Positions 15,325 to 23,543 of a DNA stretch of 27,629 nt are shown here, in pieces. The DNA comes from Chloroflexi bacterium TSY (GTDB lineage Bacteria > Chloroflexota > Anaerolineae > Caldilineales > Caldilineaceae), in NCBI GenBank assembly GCA_019217005.1, contig JAHBNG010000165.1:1-27629 (forward strand), given 5' to 3'. Within the stretch, counting starts at the first letter, position 1, and each line of letters begins with the position of its first letter. The translations under genes and the position numbers were made by a program. The notes under the pieces were generated by a model, which was not told where the DNA came from, did not search any database, and saw nothing but the letters and a program-made list of their open reading frames with translations.

Positions 15325-16650
15325 CTATGTCATTGTTTGGGGTTGACCATATTCAAGGCGAGCGTACTCGCCGCGCGGAACGCGGAAATAGATCCAGAAA
15401 AGTGCCGCGCCAAATGCAACGAATCCGGCGGTCGCCAAGAAGAGACCAGCATAGCCCAAGACAGGGATAACATACCCTCCCCCTAACGCAACCAGACCGA
15501 ACCCCATGCCCATCGCCATTGAGATGACACCGGAAGTCGTTCCTCGCCACCTTGGTGGCACAATCTCCATTTGAACGACACTTACGATAGGTTGTGTGAT
15601 GGCCTGCATGCCAACAACGCCCATAAAGCCCAAACCTACAACGGCCCAATGGGGAATGAGTCCCATCAGAACCAGACCAATCGCCGCCGCCAGAGTCGAT
15701 AAAGCAATCGCTGCTATTTTGCCAACACGCTTGACCAAAAATGGTGCCGCCAAAGCAGCGGGGGCGGCCAAAAGCTGACCAATCGCTGTCAAAAGACCGA
15801 TTCTTCTCGTTGACTCGCTCAGGCCAACATCAAGATAGACATTAAAAAAGGTTCGCGCCGCCCCCTCGCCCGCCACACGCAGTAGTCCTGTCAAGGCCAA
15901 AAAGCCAATCAATATATATGGGAAGGTATCGGCCTTGGCGTTATGGCTAACCTGTGGATTTGGTCTGTCATTAGGGTAAGGCTCGCCCTCTGTTGAACGA
16001 TTGGCGACAACAATACCTTGTGTCGCAAGAATACCAAAAATTGCTGGAACGAGCAGCAGTCCAGCCAGAATTAAGGAGTAACGAAAAGGCGCGGGATGAT
16101 CCAGCGTCCGATCCAAACTATTGGCAAAAACGTCTGGCAATATCCCGGCAATTAAGCTACCAATGAATCCGGCCAGGGGACCCACCGCTATCAGCATAGA
16201 AAAAACATAATCTCGCTCTTGCGGCTCGGTAGCGGCCACCAAATAGGGAGTGGAATTAACAAAGTATAGTGCAAAGCCCAAACCGCTTAGCGAGCGGCTC
16301 ACCAATATACCAACATCCTGCCCGCTGCCGGGGAAAAACTCGGCCAGCGGTAGAACGATTGTGCCAGTGCTGATGAACGTCACGCCCGTAACAACCGTGC
16401 GGCGATATCCCCAACGGTCGCCAATCGCCCCAGCGGGTAGCGCAGACAGGGCAAATACCAACGCTGCCCCCCCATTGACCAGACCAATAAATTCCGACCC
16501 GTAATCCAGCCGCAACAAATAGAGGTTTAGCAAAACGCCAACAAACCCAGAGAAGCTTAATCCAATCAGCGCGTCAGCAAGCAAATACATTCTTACATCG
16601 TTACTGAACAACCGTAGGGCACGAAGATAATCTGCAATAAAACGTATCAT
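15325..16650 (-). CDS. MFS transporter
   Basis: A 441-residue, 12-segment major facilitator superfamily carrier in the inner membrane. The ATG at 16650 (MIRFIADYLRALRLF) is preferred to an upstream GTG at 16722 because the family's N-terminus begins there. The signature loop between segments 2 and 3 is present (ALPAGAIGDRWGYRR), and a second-half loop has LVKRVGKIAA. Several Gly- and Ala-rich membrane segments follow in both halves. It is the first gene of a minus-strand run leading into the isomerase, PhyH and oxidoreductase genes, from which it is separated by about 180 bases including a palindromic repeat. Substrate unknown; a small organic solute linked to this cluster is likely. Confidence 0.88.
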   Translation of the reverse strand: MIRFIADYLRALRLFSNDVRMYLLADALIGLSFSGFVGVLLNLYLLRLDYGSEFIGLVNGGAALVFALSALPAGAIGDRWGYRRTVVTGVTFISTGTIVLPLAEFFPGSGQDVGILVSRSLSGLGFALYFVNSTPYLVAATEPQERDYVFSMLIAVGPLAGFIGSLIAGILPDVFANSLDRTLDHPAPFRYSLILAGLLLVPAIFGILATQGIVVANRSTEGEPYPNDRPNPQVSHNAKADTFPYILIGFLALTGLLRVAGEGAARTFFNVYLDVGLSESTRRIGLLTAIGQLLAAPAALAAPFLVKRVGKIAAIALSTLAAAIGLVLMGLIPHWAVVGLGFMGVVGMQAITQPIVSVVQMEIVPPRWRGTTSGVISMAMGMGFGLVALGGGYVIPVLGYAGLFLATAGFVAFGAALFWIYFRVPRGEYARLEYGQPQTMT

Positions 16651-17277
16651 GTTTTTTGGATTCGAAGGGACGCTCGTCGATAAATTAACAGTTTGATCAG
16701 CCAAACATGCGAAACTCGACACAGTAGCCTATTAGGCGAAAATAATTCGTCGATTATACGATAAAGCAATTGGATTAGTTAAGAAAAATGAGCGAAACAA
16801 GAGGATGGGCACGAGTTTACTAAATTATGCCCGCTCTGTCTAGTTCATTCATTGAGGCATCGAGCATGTTGACATCTAGGAGCATTCTGATCACAGCCAG
16901 ATGGTTATCAAAATGAATATTATGAGTCAGAGTATACCGCAATAGCTCATAGATGAGAATAATTTTGCCTAAATGCTCTCTGGTACGCATTCTCATCTAT
17001 GACATTGCTCAGTATAAATCTTCTTTGCACACATTTGTGGTAAATGAAGCCAAATCGTATATGGAAGTCAAAACCTCTCTTTGACGTAAGGATAAATGAG
17101 TGTTATGCTTTTTCTAGAGACGCCCCTTAAACTTCGGATAGAGCTCTTCCAAGAAATTGAGTATCCAAATGCGGTAATAGAATCACGCAACACAACGATA
17201 TTCTCGACCGGTATCACGTAATACACCACACGCGATATGTATGGGTCCACAATCTTCAGTCATTAAGCATATGCTTG
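16651..17277. other. Gene-poor divergent spacer with a 14-bp inverted repeat
   Basis: AT-rich spacer between divergent genes. A perfect 14-base inverted repeat, TCATAGATGAGAAT (16947-16960) and ATTCTCATCTATGA (16989-17002), has a 28-base loop. Two small minus-strand frames exist: 16820-16990 (56 aa, starts MRTREHLGKIILIYELLRY) and 17068-17250 (60 aa, SRVVYYVIPVENIVVL). Neither is recognised and neither has a convincing ribosome site; the second faintly resembles the core strand of RelE-type toxins but is too incomplete to call. Confidence 0.4.
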
Positions 17278-17306
17278 TTTACAGGGCTCTTAACCAAATT
17301 TACAAT
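17278..17306 (+). promoter_or_regulatory. Sigma-70-type promoter
   Basis: TTTACA (17278-17283), exactly 17 bases, then TACAAT (17301-17306). It points at the 142-aa gene starting at 17328, whose GGGAG site is at 17317-17321. The untranslated leader would be short, about 15 bases. Confidence 0.45.
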
Positions 17307-17327
17307 TACTCATAACGGGAGAAACAG

Positions 17328-17756
17328 ATGACTTCTAAAATAGTAGATAACCAGGAAAGGCATGATTGGATAGAATATCCGATCCAGGATAATGTCAGAT
17401 TGGAAGTGTATTGGCGGGAGGACAGAGGGGGGCGGGGACCGGCGGCCTCGCTGTATGCTTTCGACGATGAAATCTTGCGTCTCGACTGCTTTGGCGGTGA
17501 TCAGGGGCATTGTCATGTAAATATGAAACAGAACAGAGGACAGCGATGGTATTACCCAGAAGGGACTGCGCAAGAACACATTCGGCAAGCAGCTTTTGAT
17601 TTGAGGATGAATACTGTCTTTTGCCTACGTTCAAACAACGATGAAAAGGTTCAAAAATTAAAAATCGAACCAGAAAAACTTGACGTGGTTTCAAGCGAAA
17701 TGGAGCGCAAGATGCTTGAGTTTGCGAACGAACTCGGCATGGTTGCTCATGAGTAA
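17328..17756 (+). CDS. Conserved-looking protein of unknown function
   Basis: A 142-residue soluble protein without signal peptide or membrane segment. The central part (ASLYAFDDEILRLDCFGGDQ, then GHCHVNM and RWYYPEGTAQEHIRQAAFDL) looks like a conserved small domain with Cys and His residues (CFGGDQGHCH) that could bind metal, but no family is named with confidence. The C-terminus is charged and helical. GGGAG precedes the ATG. Its stop overlaps the start of the following Gfo/Idh/MocA gene by 8 bases (ATGAGTAA), so the two are translationally coupled and probably act together. Confidence 0.75.
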   Translation: MTSKIVDNQERHDWIEYPIQDNVRLEVYWREDRGGRGPAASLYAFDDEILRLDCFGGDQGHCHVNMKQNRGQRWYYPEGTAQEHIRQAAFDLRMNTVFCLRSNNDEKVQKLKIEPEKLDVVSSEMERKMLEFANELGMVAHE

Positions 17757-18873
17757 TGTTCTAAAAGCTGGGTTGGTTGGCTGCGGCAGCCTCTCGCAGC
17801 GAGGCGTTTTACCCCATTTGAGCGTAGCCGATGCGCAAGAGAAGGCACAACTGGTGGCTGTCGTTGATGTGGACGCAGAACGTGCCCGTCAGAGTGCGGA
17901 GAAGTTTAACATATCCGCCTACTTTACCAGCATTGAAGCCATGCTCGAAAAGGCTGACGTTGACCTGGTACTTATCATCACCCCCATCCCCTACCACTTC
18001 CCCAATGCTATGCTTGCCATCGAGGCCGGCAAACACGTCTACGTTCAAAAGGCGATGACGACGACACTCGCTGAAGCCAATCAACTGTTGGCTGCACGTG
18101 ACCAGGCAGGGGTCAAGCTCGCCGCCGCTCCAGGATTCAATCTGTTTCCCACGACGGGCCAGATGCGACAGATTGTTGCTGATGGAATGCTGGGGCGGGT
18201 GAACATTGTCTACACCTACACCCTGGGCTTTGGACACGAGTACGAATCGATTCGCAGCGGCAATGGGGCATTGGCAGAGATTGATCGAAGCTGGTACTAT
18301 CGGCCGGGTGGCGGTCCGCTGCCAGATGTAACGATTTATGCACTCCAATTGGCCACGAGTATTCTTGGGCCCGTTCGGCGGGTGACAGCTTTAGCCAACA
18401 AAACGGCTCCTGAGAGAACCTGGCAAGGCAAGTCGATCCCGGTTGAAGTCGATGACAACACCCTGGTATTGCTGGAATTCGCTTCTGGCACCTTGGCCGT
18501 AGCCGTAGGTTCAAATTGTCGGGGGAGCGTCCGTATTCCCTGGGGCGGTCTGGGATTGTACGGAACAGAAGGTGTACTAGAGGTGACAGAGGTCGATCAG
18601 TCCAGCGGATATCCGCTCCGCTTCGAATTTCAGGGCCAAGAATCTCAGGAATACGTGGCTGAACTCACTGAACAACCCTATTTACAAGGCGAGCATCTGA
18701 CAATCGAAGAACCCCACGTCTATGCAGATATTATGGACTTGGTTGATGCAATTCAGGAAGATCGTGCACCTCGAGCGACGGGCGAGCAGGCGCGACATGT
18801 CGTGGAGATCATCGAGAAGAGCCTGATTGCCGTACAGAGTGGCCAAACCCAGGAATTGGAAAGCACTTTTTGA
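17749..18873 (+). CDS. Gfo/Idh/MocA family oxidoreductase, atypical active site
   Basis: A 374-residue NAD(P)-binding oxidoreductase-like protein. The start is the ATG overlapping the previous stop. The Rossmann motif GLVGCGSLSQRG is at residues 8-19. The usual EKP motif is Gln100-Lys101-Ala102 (VYVQKAMTTT), keeping only the Lys. The substrate motif is GGGPLPDVTIYALQL, with Tyr197 where the catalytic His usually lies four residues after Asp193. A complete C-terminal domain follows (GGLGLYGTEGVLEV; GEQARHVVEIIEKS). Family membership is clear, but the changed residues suggest different chemistry or substrate. It is the only intact oxidoreductase on the plus strand here and is convergent with the ThuA-like gene. 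Confidence 0.88.
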   Translation: MSNVLKAGLVGCGSLSQRGVLPHLSVADAQEKAQLVAVVDVDAERARQSAEKFNISAYFTSIEAMLEKADVDLVLIITPIPYHFPNAMLAIEAGKHVYVQKAMTTTLAEANQLLAARDQAGVKLAAAPGFNLFPTTGQMRQIVADGMLGRVNIVYTYTLGFGHEYESIRSGNGALAEIDRSWYYRPGGGPLPDVTIYALQLATSILGPVRRVTALANKTAPERTWQGKSIPVEVDDNTLVLLEFASGTLAVAVGSNCRGSVRIPWGGLGLYGTEGVLEVTEVDQSSGYPLRFEFQGQESQEYVAELTEQPYLQGEHLTIEEPHVYADIMDLVDAIQEDRAPRATGEQARHVVEIIEKSLIAVQSGQTQELESTF

Positions 18874-18896
18874 AAAAAGGATTTTCAGCCCAGCCT

Positions 18897-19007
18897 CTAT
18901 TCAAACAACGCCATAAATCGCCCGTAAGCCTCATCCCAAGCCGCGCGATCCTCCGACTAATATATCTCAACCGGAAATGAACGGCACACAATGTTAAAGG
19001 CATAGAA
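18897..19007 (-). pseudogene. Possible C-terminal gene remnant
   Basis: Directly after the stop of the ThuA-like gene and in the same frame, the minus strand reads ...SFPVEIY, a TAG (18957-18959), then SEDRAAWDEAYGRFMALFE and a final TAG. The second part looks like a real protein C-terminus, but there is no start. Origin not identified; chance is possible. Confidence 0.25.
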
Positions 19008-19667
19008 TCAAATACGCCCTGCGCACCACTGAATCCCGCGCAGGAGCACTTTGCGGAAACTTGGGTTCACATATGTTTGGTTATCATGCCCCGATTGGAA
19101 ACAGAAAACCCGGGACTGCCTAAATTTCCGTGTCCAGCCAAGCGTATGCATACTGGTGGGGTGATCTGTGGTCAATAAGATATGGCTATCATTTCCAGCG
19201 CTCTCCATTTTGTAGGTTTCATCCACCATCTGCCAGGATGCTAAATCTTGCGTAATTGGGTGAACCACATCAGTGATTTCGATCGGCAGGTTCTGGTTCA
19301 TGTCATAGCCAAATTGCCGATCCTGAATGCCAACCAGATCTGCCCAAAAAGGCCAGGCATCATAGGCCAAAATCGCGTGATGAAGCAGGAAAATGCCTTG
19401 TCCGTTGGTGCCAAGTTGCTCCAAAGCAGCCTTAGTTTTGCTTTCCTCGGCTGGCGCACCACGCGGCATGTTGTAAAAGAGCAGCACATCATATGAGTCC
19501 CGCACTTGAGCCACGTCGGCAACCCAATTATCCAGATGTTGAATATAGCTATCCACTTCCGGCATCTCCCTAAAAATGGTGTGAAAGCCGGGTACATCAA
19601 ATGCATGACCGCCCGTGATGACGGCAGCGGTAATTTTGTCACTGGCTAAAGACCCTCGCATGATCAT
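19008..19667 (-). CDS. ThuA-like domain protein
   Basis: A 219-residue single-domain protein of the ThuA-like (trehalose utilisation) family, a class I glutamine-amidotransferase-like fold. Typical blocks are AAVITGGHAFDVPGFHTIF near the start, YDVLLFYNMPRG, GIFLLHHAILAY, the DVVHPITQDL motif, DETYKMES and a C-terminal FCFQSGHDNQTYVNPSFRKVL containing the conserved GH. ThuA proteins are linked to disaccharide or 3-keto-sugar metabolism. The ATG at 19667 is chosen because it overlaps the TGA of the upstream dehydrogenase gene (ATGA) and follows AAAAGGGAGA closely; 19661 is an alternative. The two genes form a coupled pair. Confidence 0.88.
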   Translation of the reverse strand: MIMRGSLASDKITAAVITGGHAFDVPGFHTIFREMPEVDSYIQHLDNWVADVAQVRDSYDVLLFYNMPRGAPAEESKTKAALEQLGTNGQGIFLLHHAILAYDAWPFWADLVGIQDRQFGYDMNQNLPIEITDVVHPITQDLASWQMVDETYKMESAGNDSHILLTTDHPTSMHTLGWTRKFRQSRVFCFQSGHDNQTYVNPSFRKVLLRGIQWCAGRI

Positions 19668-20635
19668 TCTCCCTTTTGTTTCCAACTAAATACTGTCCCC
19701 AATAGGGCGTTTGGCTGATCGCGTAAAATATCATAGATACGTTTTGCGTCCTCAGCTGGCACGACGTCCTGGATCAGTGGTTTCAACTGAACCGACCCTC
19801 TGCTGACCAGACGACAGAAATTTGCCAGATCATCGCGATCAAAATGGCTATTCTGTTTGATCGTAATGATCCGACCTTGCCCTAGATTGAAGCTATAATT
19901 CACCCGATCACGTCCAGCAATGAACAAAACTCGACCTTTCCGGCGCGTGGCTCGAATAAGTTGATCTTCCATCCCAGGAACGCCCGCTAAATCAACGACA
20001 GCATCAAAACTCTCATCCGCAATGCTCTCTGTCCAGCCCTCGCCTGCTACGTTCAGCGCCGCGTCAACTGCCCCGATTTGACGGGCCACAGCCAACCGAT
20101 GGTCGTCAATATCGACCAATGTTACCTGCGCGCCCAGCAAAGCCGCAATCTGCGCTGTAATTTGTCCCACGCAACCGCCTCCCACAACGAGCACCTTTTC
20201 TCCTATCGTCAATTCGGCATTCCGGCACGTATTGAGGGCCACGCTCCCCATCCCAAATAGGGCAGCCTCTTGTGGTTCAACTGTATGGGGTAGTTTCACG
20301 AGAAGATCGTCCTCCGGCAACACGACGTACTCAAGATGACCACCTGTGTGCGCTCCCACGAAAATCAGATCGCCAACATGTAATGTTCTGACCTCTGACC
20401 CAGTTTCGACGATACGGCCAACCGTTTGGTAGCCGGAAGCCAGTGGCAATCGTTCATCGGGTGGTGCATAATTGCCGCGCAGCAATTGATTGCGCTCCGT
20501 GCCATTCGTGATGCCAGAGTAAAGGGTTCGAATCTTCACCTGATTTCCTGTTGGTGCCTCCGGCTCGGGCCAATCGCTGACAAAGACCTTTTCGCGCGTT
20601 TGGGGGGATGTGTTTCTGATGATGAGTGCTTTCAT
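19664..20635 (-). CDS. Medium-chain (zinc-ADH-like) dehydrogenase
   Basis: A 323-residue medium-chain dehydrogenase/reductase. N-terminal GroES-like domain with SGITNGTERNQLL, where the catalytic-zinc Cys of classic enzymes is replaced by Ser-Gly; this SG(I/V)(S/T)xGTE form is a known subgroup. The Rossmann domain carries VVGGGCVGQITAQ (151-163) and acidic residues VDIDD (174-178), suggesting NAD(H) preference. C-terminal region QPNALLGTVFSW is typical. Length is normal to slightly short. Likely role is oxidation of a sugar or polyol alcohol. It precedes and overlaps the ThuA-like gene. The ribosome site is weak (CAGAGAA). Confidence 0.88.
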   Translation of the reverse strand: MKALIIRNTSPQTREKVFVSDWPEPEAPTGNQVKIRTLYSGITNGTERNQLLRGNYAPPDERLPLASGYQTVGRIVETGSEVRTLHVGDLIFVGAHTGGHLEYVVLPEDDLLVKLPHTVEPQEAALFGMGSVALNTCRNAELTIGEKVLVVGGGCVGQITAQIAALLGAQVTLVDIDDHRLAVARQIGAVDAALNVAGEGWTESIADESFDAVVDLAGVPGMEDQLIRATRRKGRVLFIAGRDRVNYSFNLGQGRIITIKQNSHFDRDDLANFCRLVSRGSVQLKPLIQDVVPAEDAKRIYDILRDQPNALLGTVFSWKQKGE

Positions 20636-21438
20636 AAAAAATTCTCTGAGAAATCGAAGTGCTTTGGCCCTGAGAAGATGAATACTCTATAAGTACTTCT
20701 GCCGGAATGTACTAACCGAGCTAAATTTTATGGTTCTTTGAGGTTTTGTGGGGTAAACGTTGGATAGTTTGCTAGTTTGTCAACCAACCATCTAACCAAC
20801 AAACCAACTGAAAACCACACAATTCCTCAGACAACCATTCTTATTTATCAGTAAGTGTGGAATGTGTTTGGAATTGCTGGTAATTGGACCTCGCATTCGA
20901 CAGTTCAGCACCTGTGATAGTATATTGCAAAGCCAGCCGCCTGGAGGCGGAGGGGAGCGCTTAAAGCCGTTGTGGCGTGCGTCGCGGATGAGAAGCTGCC
21001 CCTGACAGCGGCACCCAAGTCCCTTCTATATCCTTTCAGCATATCAAATTACACTGCTTAGTTACATAGTTCAGAGACCAGTCCGCCAGAGAATCAGTTC
21101 TTGGCTGACGGTGGAAGTCGTACCTTTTAGGTCTAGATGACTGGATACACAATATCCGTAAGCATACTTCAAAGTTGGGATAGGCACAAAAAGCTTGTCC
21201 CAAAGAGAACACCCACGAATCGACATGTCTATACTGAGCATTACCATAAATTCAAATAAATTTGACCGCTTTTAGGCTTTTTCAACAATTAAAATCCCTA
21301 ATTTGATCTGGAAAAGCTCAAACCATTCCAGAGAAATCGACTTGGCACATTCGGGATTTATTTCTCTGGAATGGCCTTAGTCGAGTATAAAAAGCAAATT
21401 TGTCTACATTACCCATACCCGTTTGAGACTTCTGTTGA
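20636..21438. other. Long non-coding spacer with repeats and hairpins
   Basis: No gene is supported. Contents: an imperfect palindrome about 20740-20828 (GAGGTTTTGTGG mirrored by CCACACAATTCCTC, with CAACCAACCATCTAACCAAC-type repeats inside); a GC-rich island about 20930-21035 containing the tight hairpin CCGCCTGGAGGCGG (20937-20950), unlike the AT-rich surroundings; and a perfect 15-base hairpin CCATTCCAGAGAAAT (21323-21337) with ATTTCTCTGGAATGG (21360-21374). The island might be the end of an IS200/IS605-type element, but this is a guess. Confidence 0.4.
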
Positions 21439-22554
21439 CTATGCGGTTTCCGGCATGCTCAAATCGTTGTCGATCTGACAGTGCAGATCGAGCTAAGCGA
21501 ACCTTTCCGCATCCTGAATAAACACAGTCCCACCGTGATCATCCATAAGGAGGAAACGGAGCCTGCAAGCCGCTACAAGATGGCGGCTTGGGACTGGTCA
21601 GAAGGAAAGCAGGGGTACTGGGTCGCCCATTCCGCCGACGGTCTTATCTGGAGCGAGCATCCCGGCAACCCAATTATGGTGACTGCGGACGAGGTCTTGG
21701 AGACGATCACCGTCGCACGCGAGCCGCGCACGGGCGAGTACTTTGCCTTCCACTGACGATGGGGCACGGACAGCTTCAGGCGGCGACTGATCGCGGTCGC
21801 CACGAGCCAGGACTTCCAAACATGGTCCGACCCGCAGTTGATATTCGTCCCGGATGAGCAAGATGATTCCTGGGTCCAGGATTCTGAGCCGCGAACCGAG
21901 TTTTATGGCATGGCGGGATTCTGTTATGGCAGTCAGTTCCTCGGTTTCCTGCCCGTGTTCCGGGTCGTTCGCCACGTGGGGTATGACCAAATCGGCGGCG
22001 CAGCGAATGTGGGTGAGCGTGCCCCCTGGGACGGGCCCATTGAGGCCCAATTGGTCCACAGCCGGGATGGTCGCACCTGGCACCGCTTTGAAGATCGGTC
22101 ACCGATTATCCCCCGTGGTGAGCCGGCCAGCTTTGATGCAGGGTGCATTCTCTGTTCGGCCGACCGGCCCGTGGTCACCAACGATGAGGTCTGGCACTAC
22201 TATACGGGGGTCAACATCACTCACGGGGGATTGATGCCGCCAAAGCGGATTAGCATTGGTCGCGCGGCGTGGAGGCTGGACGGCTTTGTCTCTCTAGATG
22301 GAGGCTGTTTCGGTGGCATGGTGGAGCCTGTACCACTTGAGAGTTCGGGTAACCAAGTGGAAGTCAATGTGAACGCCGCGCAGGGCAGCTTGGAAGTGGA
22401 GGTTCTGTCCGCAGCGGGTGATCTGCTCTCCGGTTACGAATGCGAGAACTGCATAGCCCTTCACGCCGATCAGGATGCGAGAGGCAGAATTATTCGCTAT
22501 CCGGATGGCGTGCGAGGCTTACTACGCCTGCGAACCATTGCGGACGCTCTATAG
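21439..22554 (+). pseudogene. Beta-propeller glycosidase-like protein, 5'-truncated, in-frame TGA
   Basis: An open frame from 21439 (first possible start GTG at 21481) to 22554, interrupted once by TGA at 21754-21756 with the frame continuing unchanged. Translation shows repeated propeller-like motifs SADGLIWSEHPGNP, SQDFQTWSDP and SRDGRTWHRF, as in GH32/GH43-like five-bladed propeller proteins of unknown specificity. Aligned with the paralog at 23544-24485, the stop replaces an Arg (YFAFH, stop, RW versus YVGYSRLW), compatible with CGA to TGA. The N-terminal part expected from the family (a DIGGHKELF-like opening) is missing. Probably inactive. Confidence 0.75.
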
Positions 22555-22582
22555 ACAAATCTAAGCCTGCGGAGGATATTGG

Positions 22583-22611
22583 TTGAACAGCCAGGATCGA
22601 TGTGATATAGT
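22583..22611 (+). promoter_or_regulatory. Sigma-70-type promoter for xisH-xisI
   Basis: TTGAAC (22583-22588), a 17-base spacer and TATAGT (22606-22611). It lies about 50 bases before the xisH start in a short intergenic region, suggesting the pair has its own promoter. Confidence 0.5.
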
Positions 22612-22662
22612 TTTATCGTCGTTAAATTTCAGACGAATTCATTTAGAGAACACCTATCAATT

Positions 22663-23079
22663 ATGGCTAAAGAGGTATTCCATGAACAGGTTAAAAACGC
22701 CCTAAAAAATGATGGATGGAACATCACCCATGATCCTTTTACGATTCGTATCAGTGAAGCGGTTAAGTTGCAGATTGACTTGGCGGCAAGCAGCACCATT
22801 GCAGCAGAACGCGACTCAGAAAAAATCGCGGTAGAAATTAAGAGCTTCATCGGGGACTCGGACATTAGCGCGTTTCATACGGCACTGGGGCAATATCTCA
22901 ATTATTGCCAAGCTCTTGAAGAACAAGAACCAGAACGCGTGGTTTATCTCGCTATGCCGATTGAGACCTATGATGATTTTGGCCAACTCCCTTTTATTCA
23001 GCGGGCATTGAGTCGTTATCAAGTCAAGCTCATCATTTACGATCCGCAGAGAGAGGAGATTATACAATGGATAAGCTAA
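22663..23079 (+). CDS. xisH: XisH family element excision factor
   Basis: A 138-residue protein matching the XisH family, first known as an excision-controlling factor of the Anabaena fdxN element. The family has a PD-(D/E)XK nuclease-like fold; here LQIDLAASS (Asp39) and AVEIKSF (Glu58, Lys60) form the expected acidic/Lys core, followed by the family block ALGQYLNYCQAL and YLAMPIETYDDF. Length is normal. The ribosome site is weak. The stop overlaps the xisI start by 13 bases. No recombinase (xisF-like) or excised element is recognised nearby, so it may act as a stand-alone pair, as it usually does in genomes where it is abundant. Confidence 0.92.
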   Translation: MAKEVFHEQVKNALKNDGWNITHDPFTIRISEAVKLQIDLAASSTIAAERDSEKIAVEIKSFIGDSDISAFHTALGQYLNYCQALEEQEPERVVYLAMPIETYDDFGQLPFIQRALSRYQVKLIIYDPQREEIIQWIS

Positions 23080-23402
23080 CTCAATATCGGCAGATCCTTA
23101 AACAAATTTTAACAGAACACGCCCAAATTTCGTCCACAACTGATACGGTAAACGCGCAACTCATTTTTGATGAAGAACGGGACCATTATCAGTTGAATTA
23201 TGTTGGCTGGCAGGGACATAAACGGGTATTTGGCCCTGTCATGCATTTTGATATACAAGATGGCAAAATTTGGATTCAATATAACGGGACTGAGGATGCC
23301 ATTGCAGAACGGCTGGTTGATATGGGCATACCGAAGCAAGATATTGTCATAGGATTTCACTCTGCATTTAAGCGTCAGTATACTCAGTATGCTGTAGGAT
23401 AG
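23067..23402 (+). CDS. xisI: XisI family protein
   Basis: A 111-residue protein matching XisI, the constant partner of XisH. Typical blocks are the opening MDKLTQYRQILKQILTEHAQ, then DHYQLNYVGWQGHKRVFGPV, the motif KIWIQYNGTEDAIAERLVDM and the C-terminal GIPKQDIVIGFHSAFKRQYT. Length is normal. It starts inside the end of xisH (13-base overlap), so the two are made together and presumably form a complex. Whether the pair is a toxin-antitoxin-like, regulatory or excision module is unknown. Confidence 0.93.
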   Translation: MDKLTQYRQILKQILTEHAQISSTTDTVNAQLIFDEERDHYQLNYVGWQGHKRVFGPVMHFDIQDGKIWIQYNGTEDAIAERLVDMGIPKQDIVIGFHSAFKRQYTQYAVG

Positions 23403-23477
23403 AAGCTTGATACGTATCTAGATCTTGTATACTCACCCCCACGATACGTTAATGGATTATCCTGCCTGCTTAGGTTT

Positions 23478-23490
23478 GACCTAAGGTCAA
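23478..23490. promoter_or_regulatory. Palindrome TGACCTAAGGTCA, possible operator
   Basis: A perfect 13-base palindrome centred on one base (TGACCT-A-AGGTCA), embedded in a slightly longer imperfect one (GGTTTGACC ... GGTCAACC). It lies about 55 bases before the ATG of the broken glycosidase-like gene and could be a regulator-binding site of that gene's former promoter. Confidence 0.35.
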
Positions 23491-23543
23491 CCAGAGGGGA
23501 GACTTCATTCCCATAGATAAATCCATTCAAAAGGGGTGCTAAC

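Noticed and set aside
17068..17250. RelE/ParE-type toxin
   Set aside because: Only one strand-like segment fits; no catalytic residues, no antitoxin partner and no ribosome site.
13585..21756. Alternative genetic code or stop-codon recoding
   Set aside because: TAA, TAG and TGA each terminate several intact genes in this window, and the two in-frame stops are different codons.
21754..21756. Selenocysteine codon
   Set aside because: The paralog has Arg, not Cys, at the aligned position, and the protein family is not a redox enzyme.
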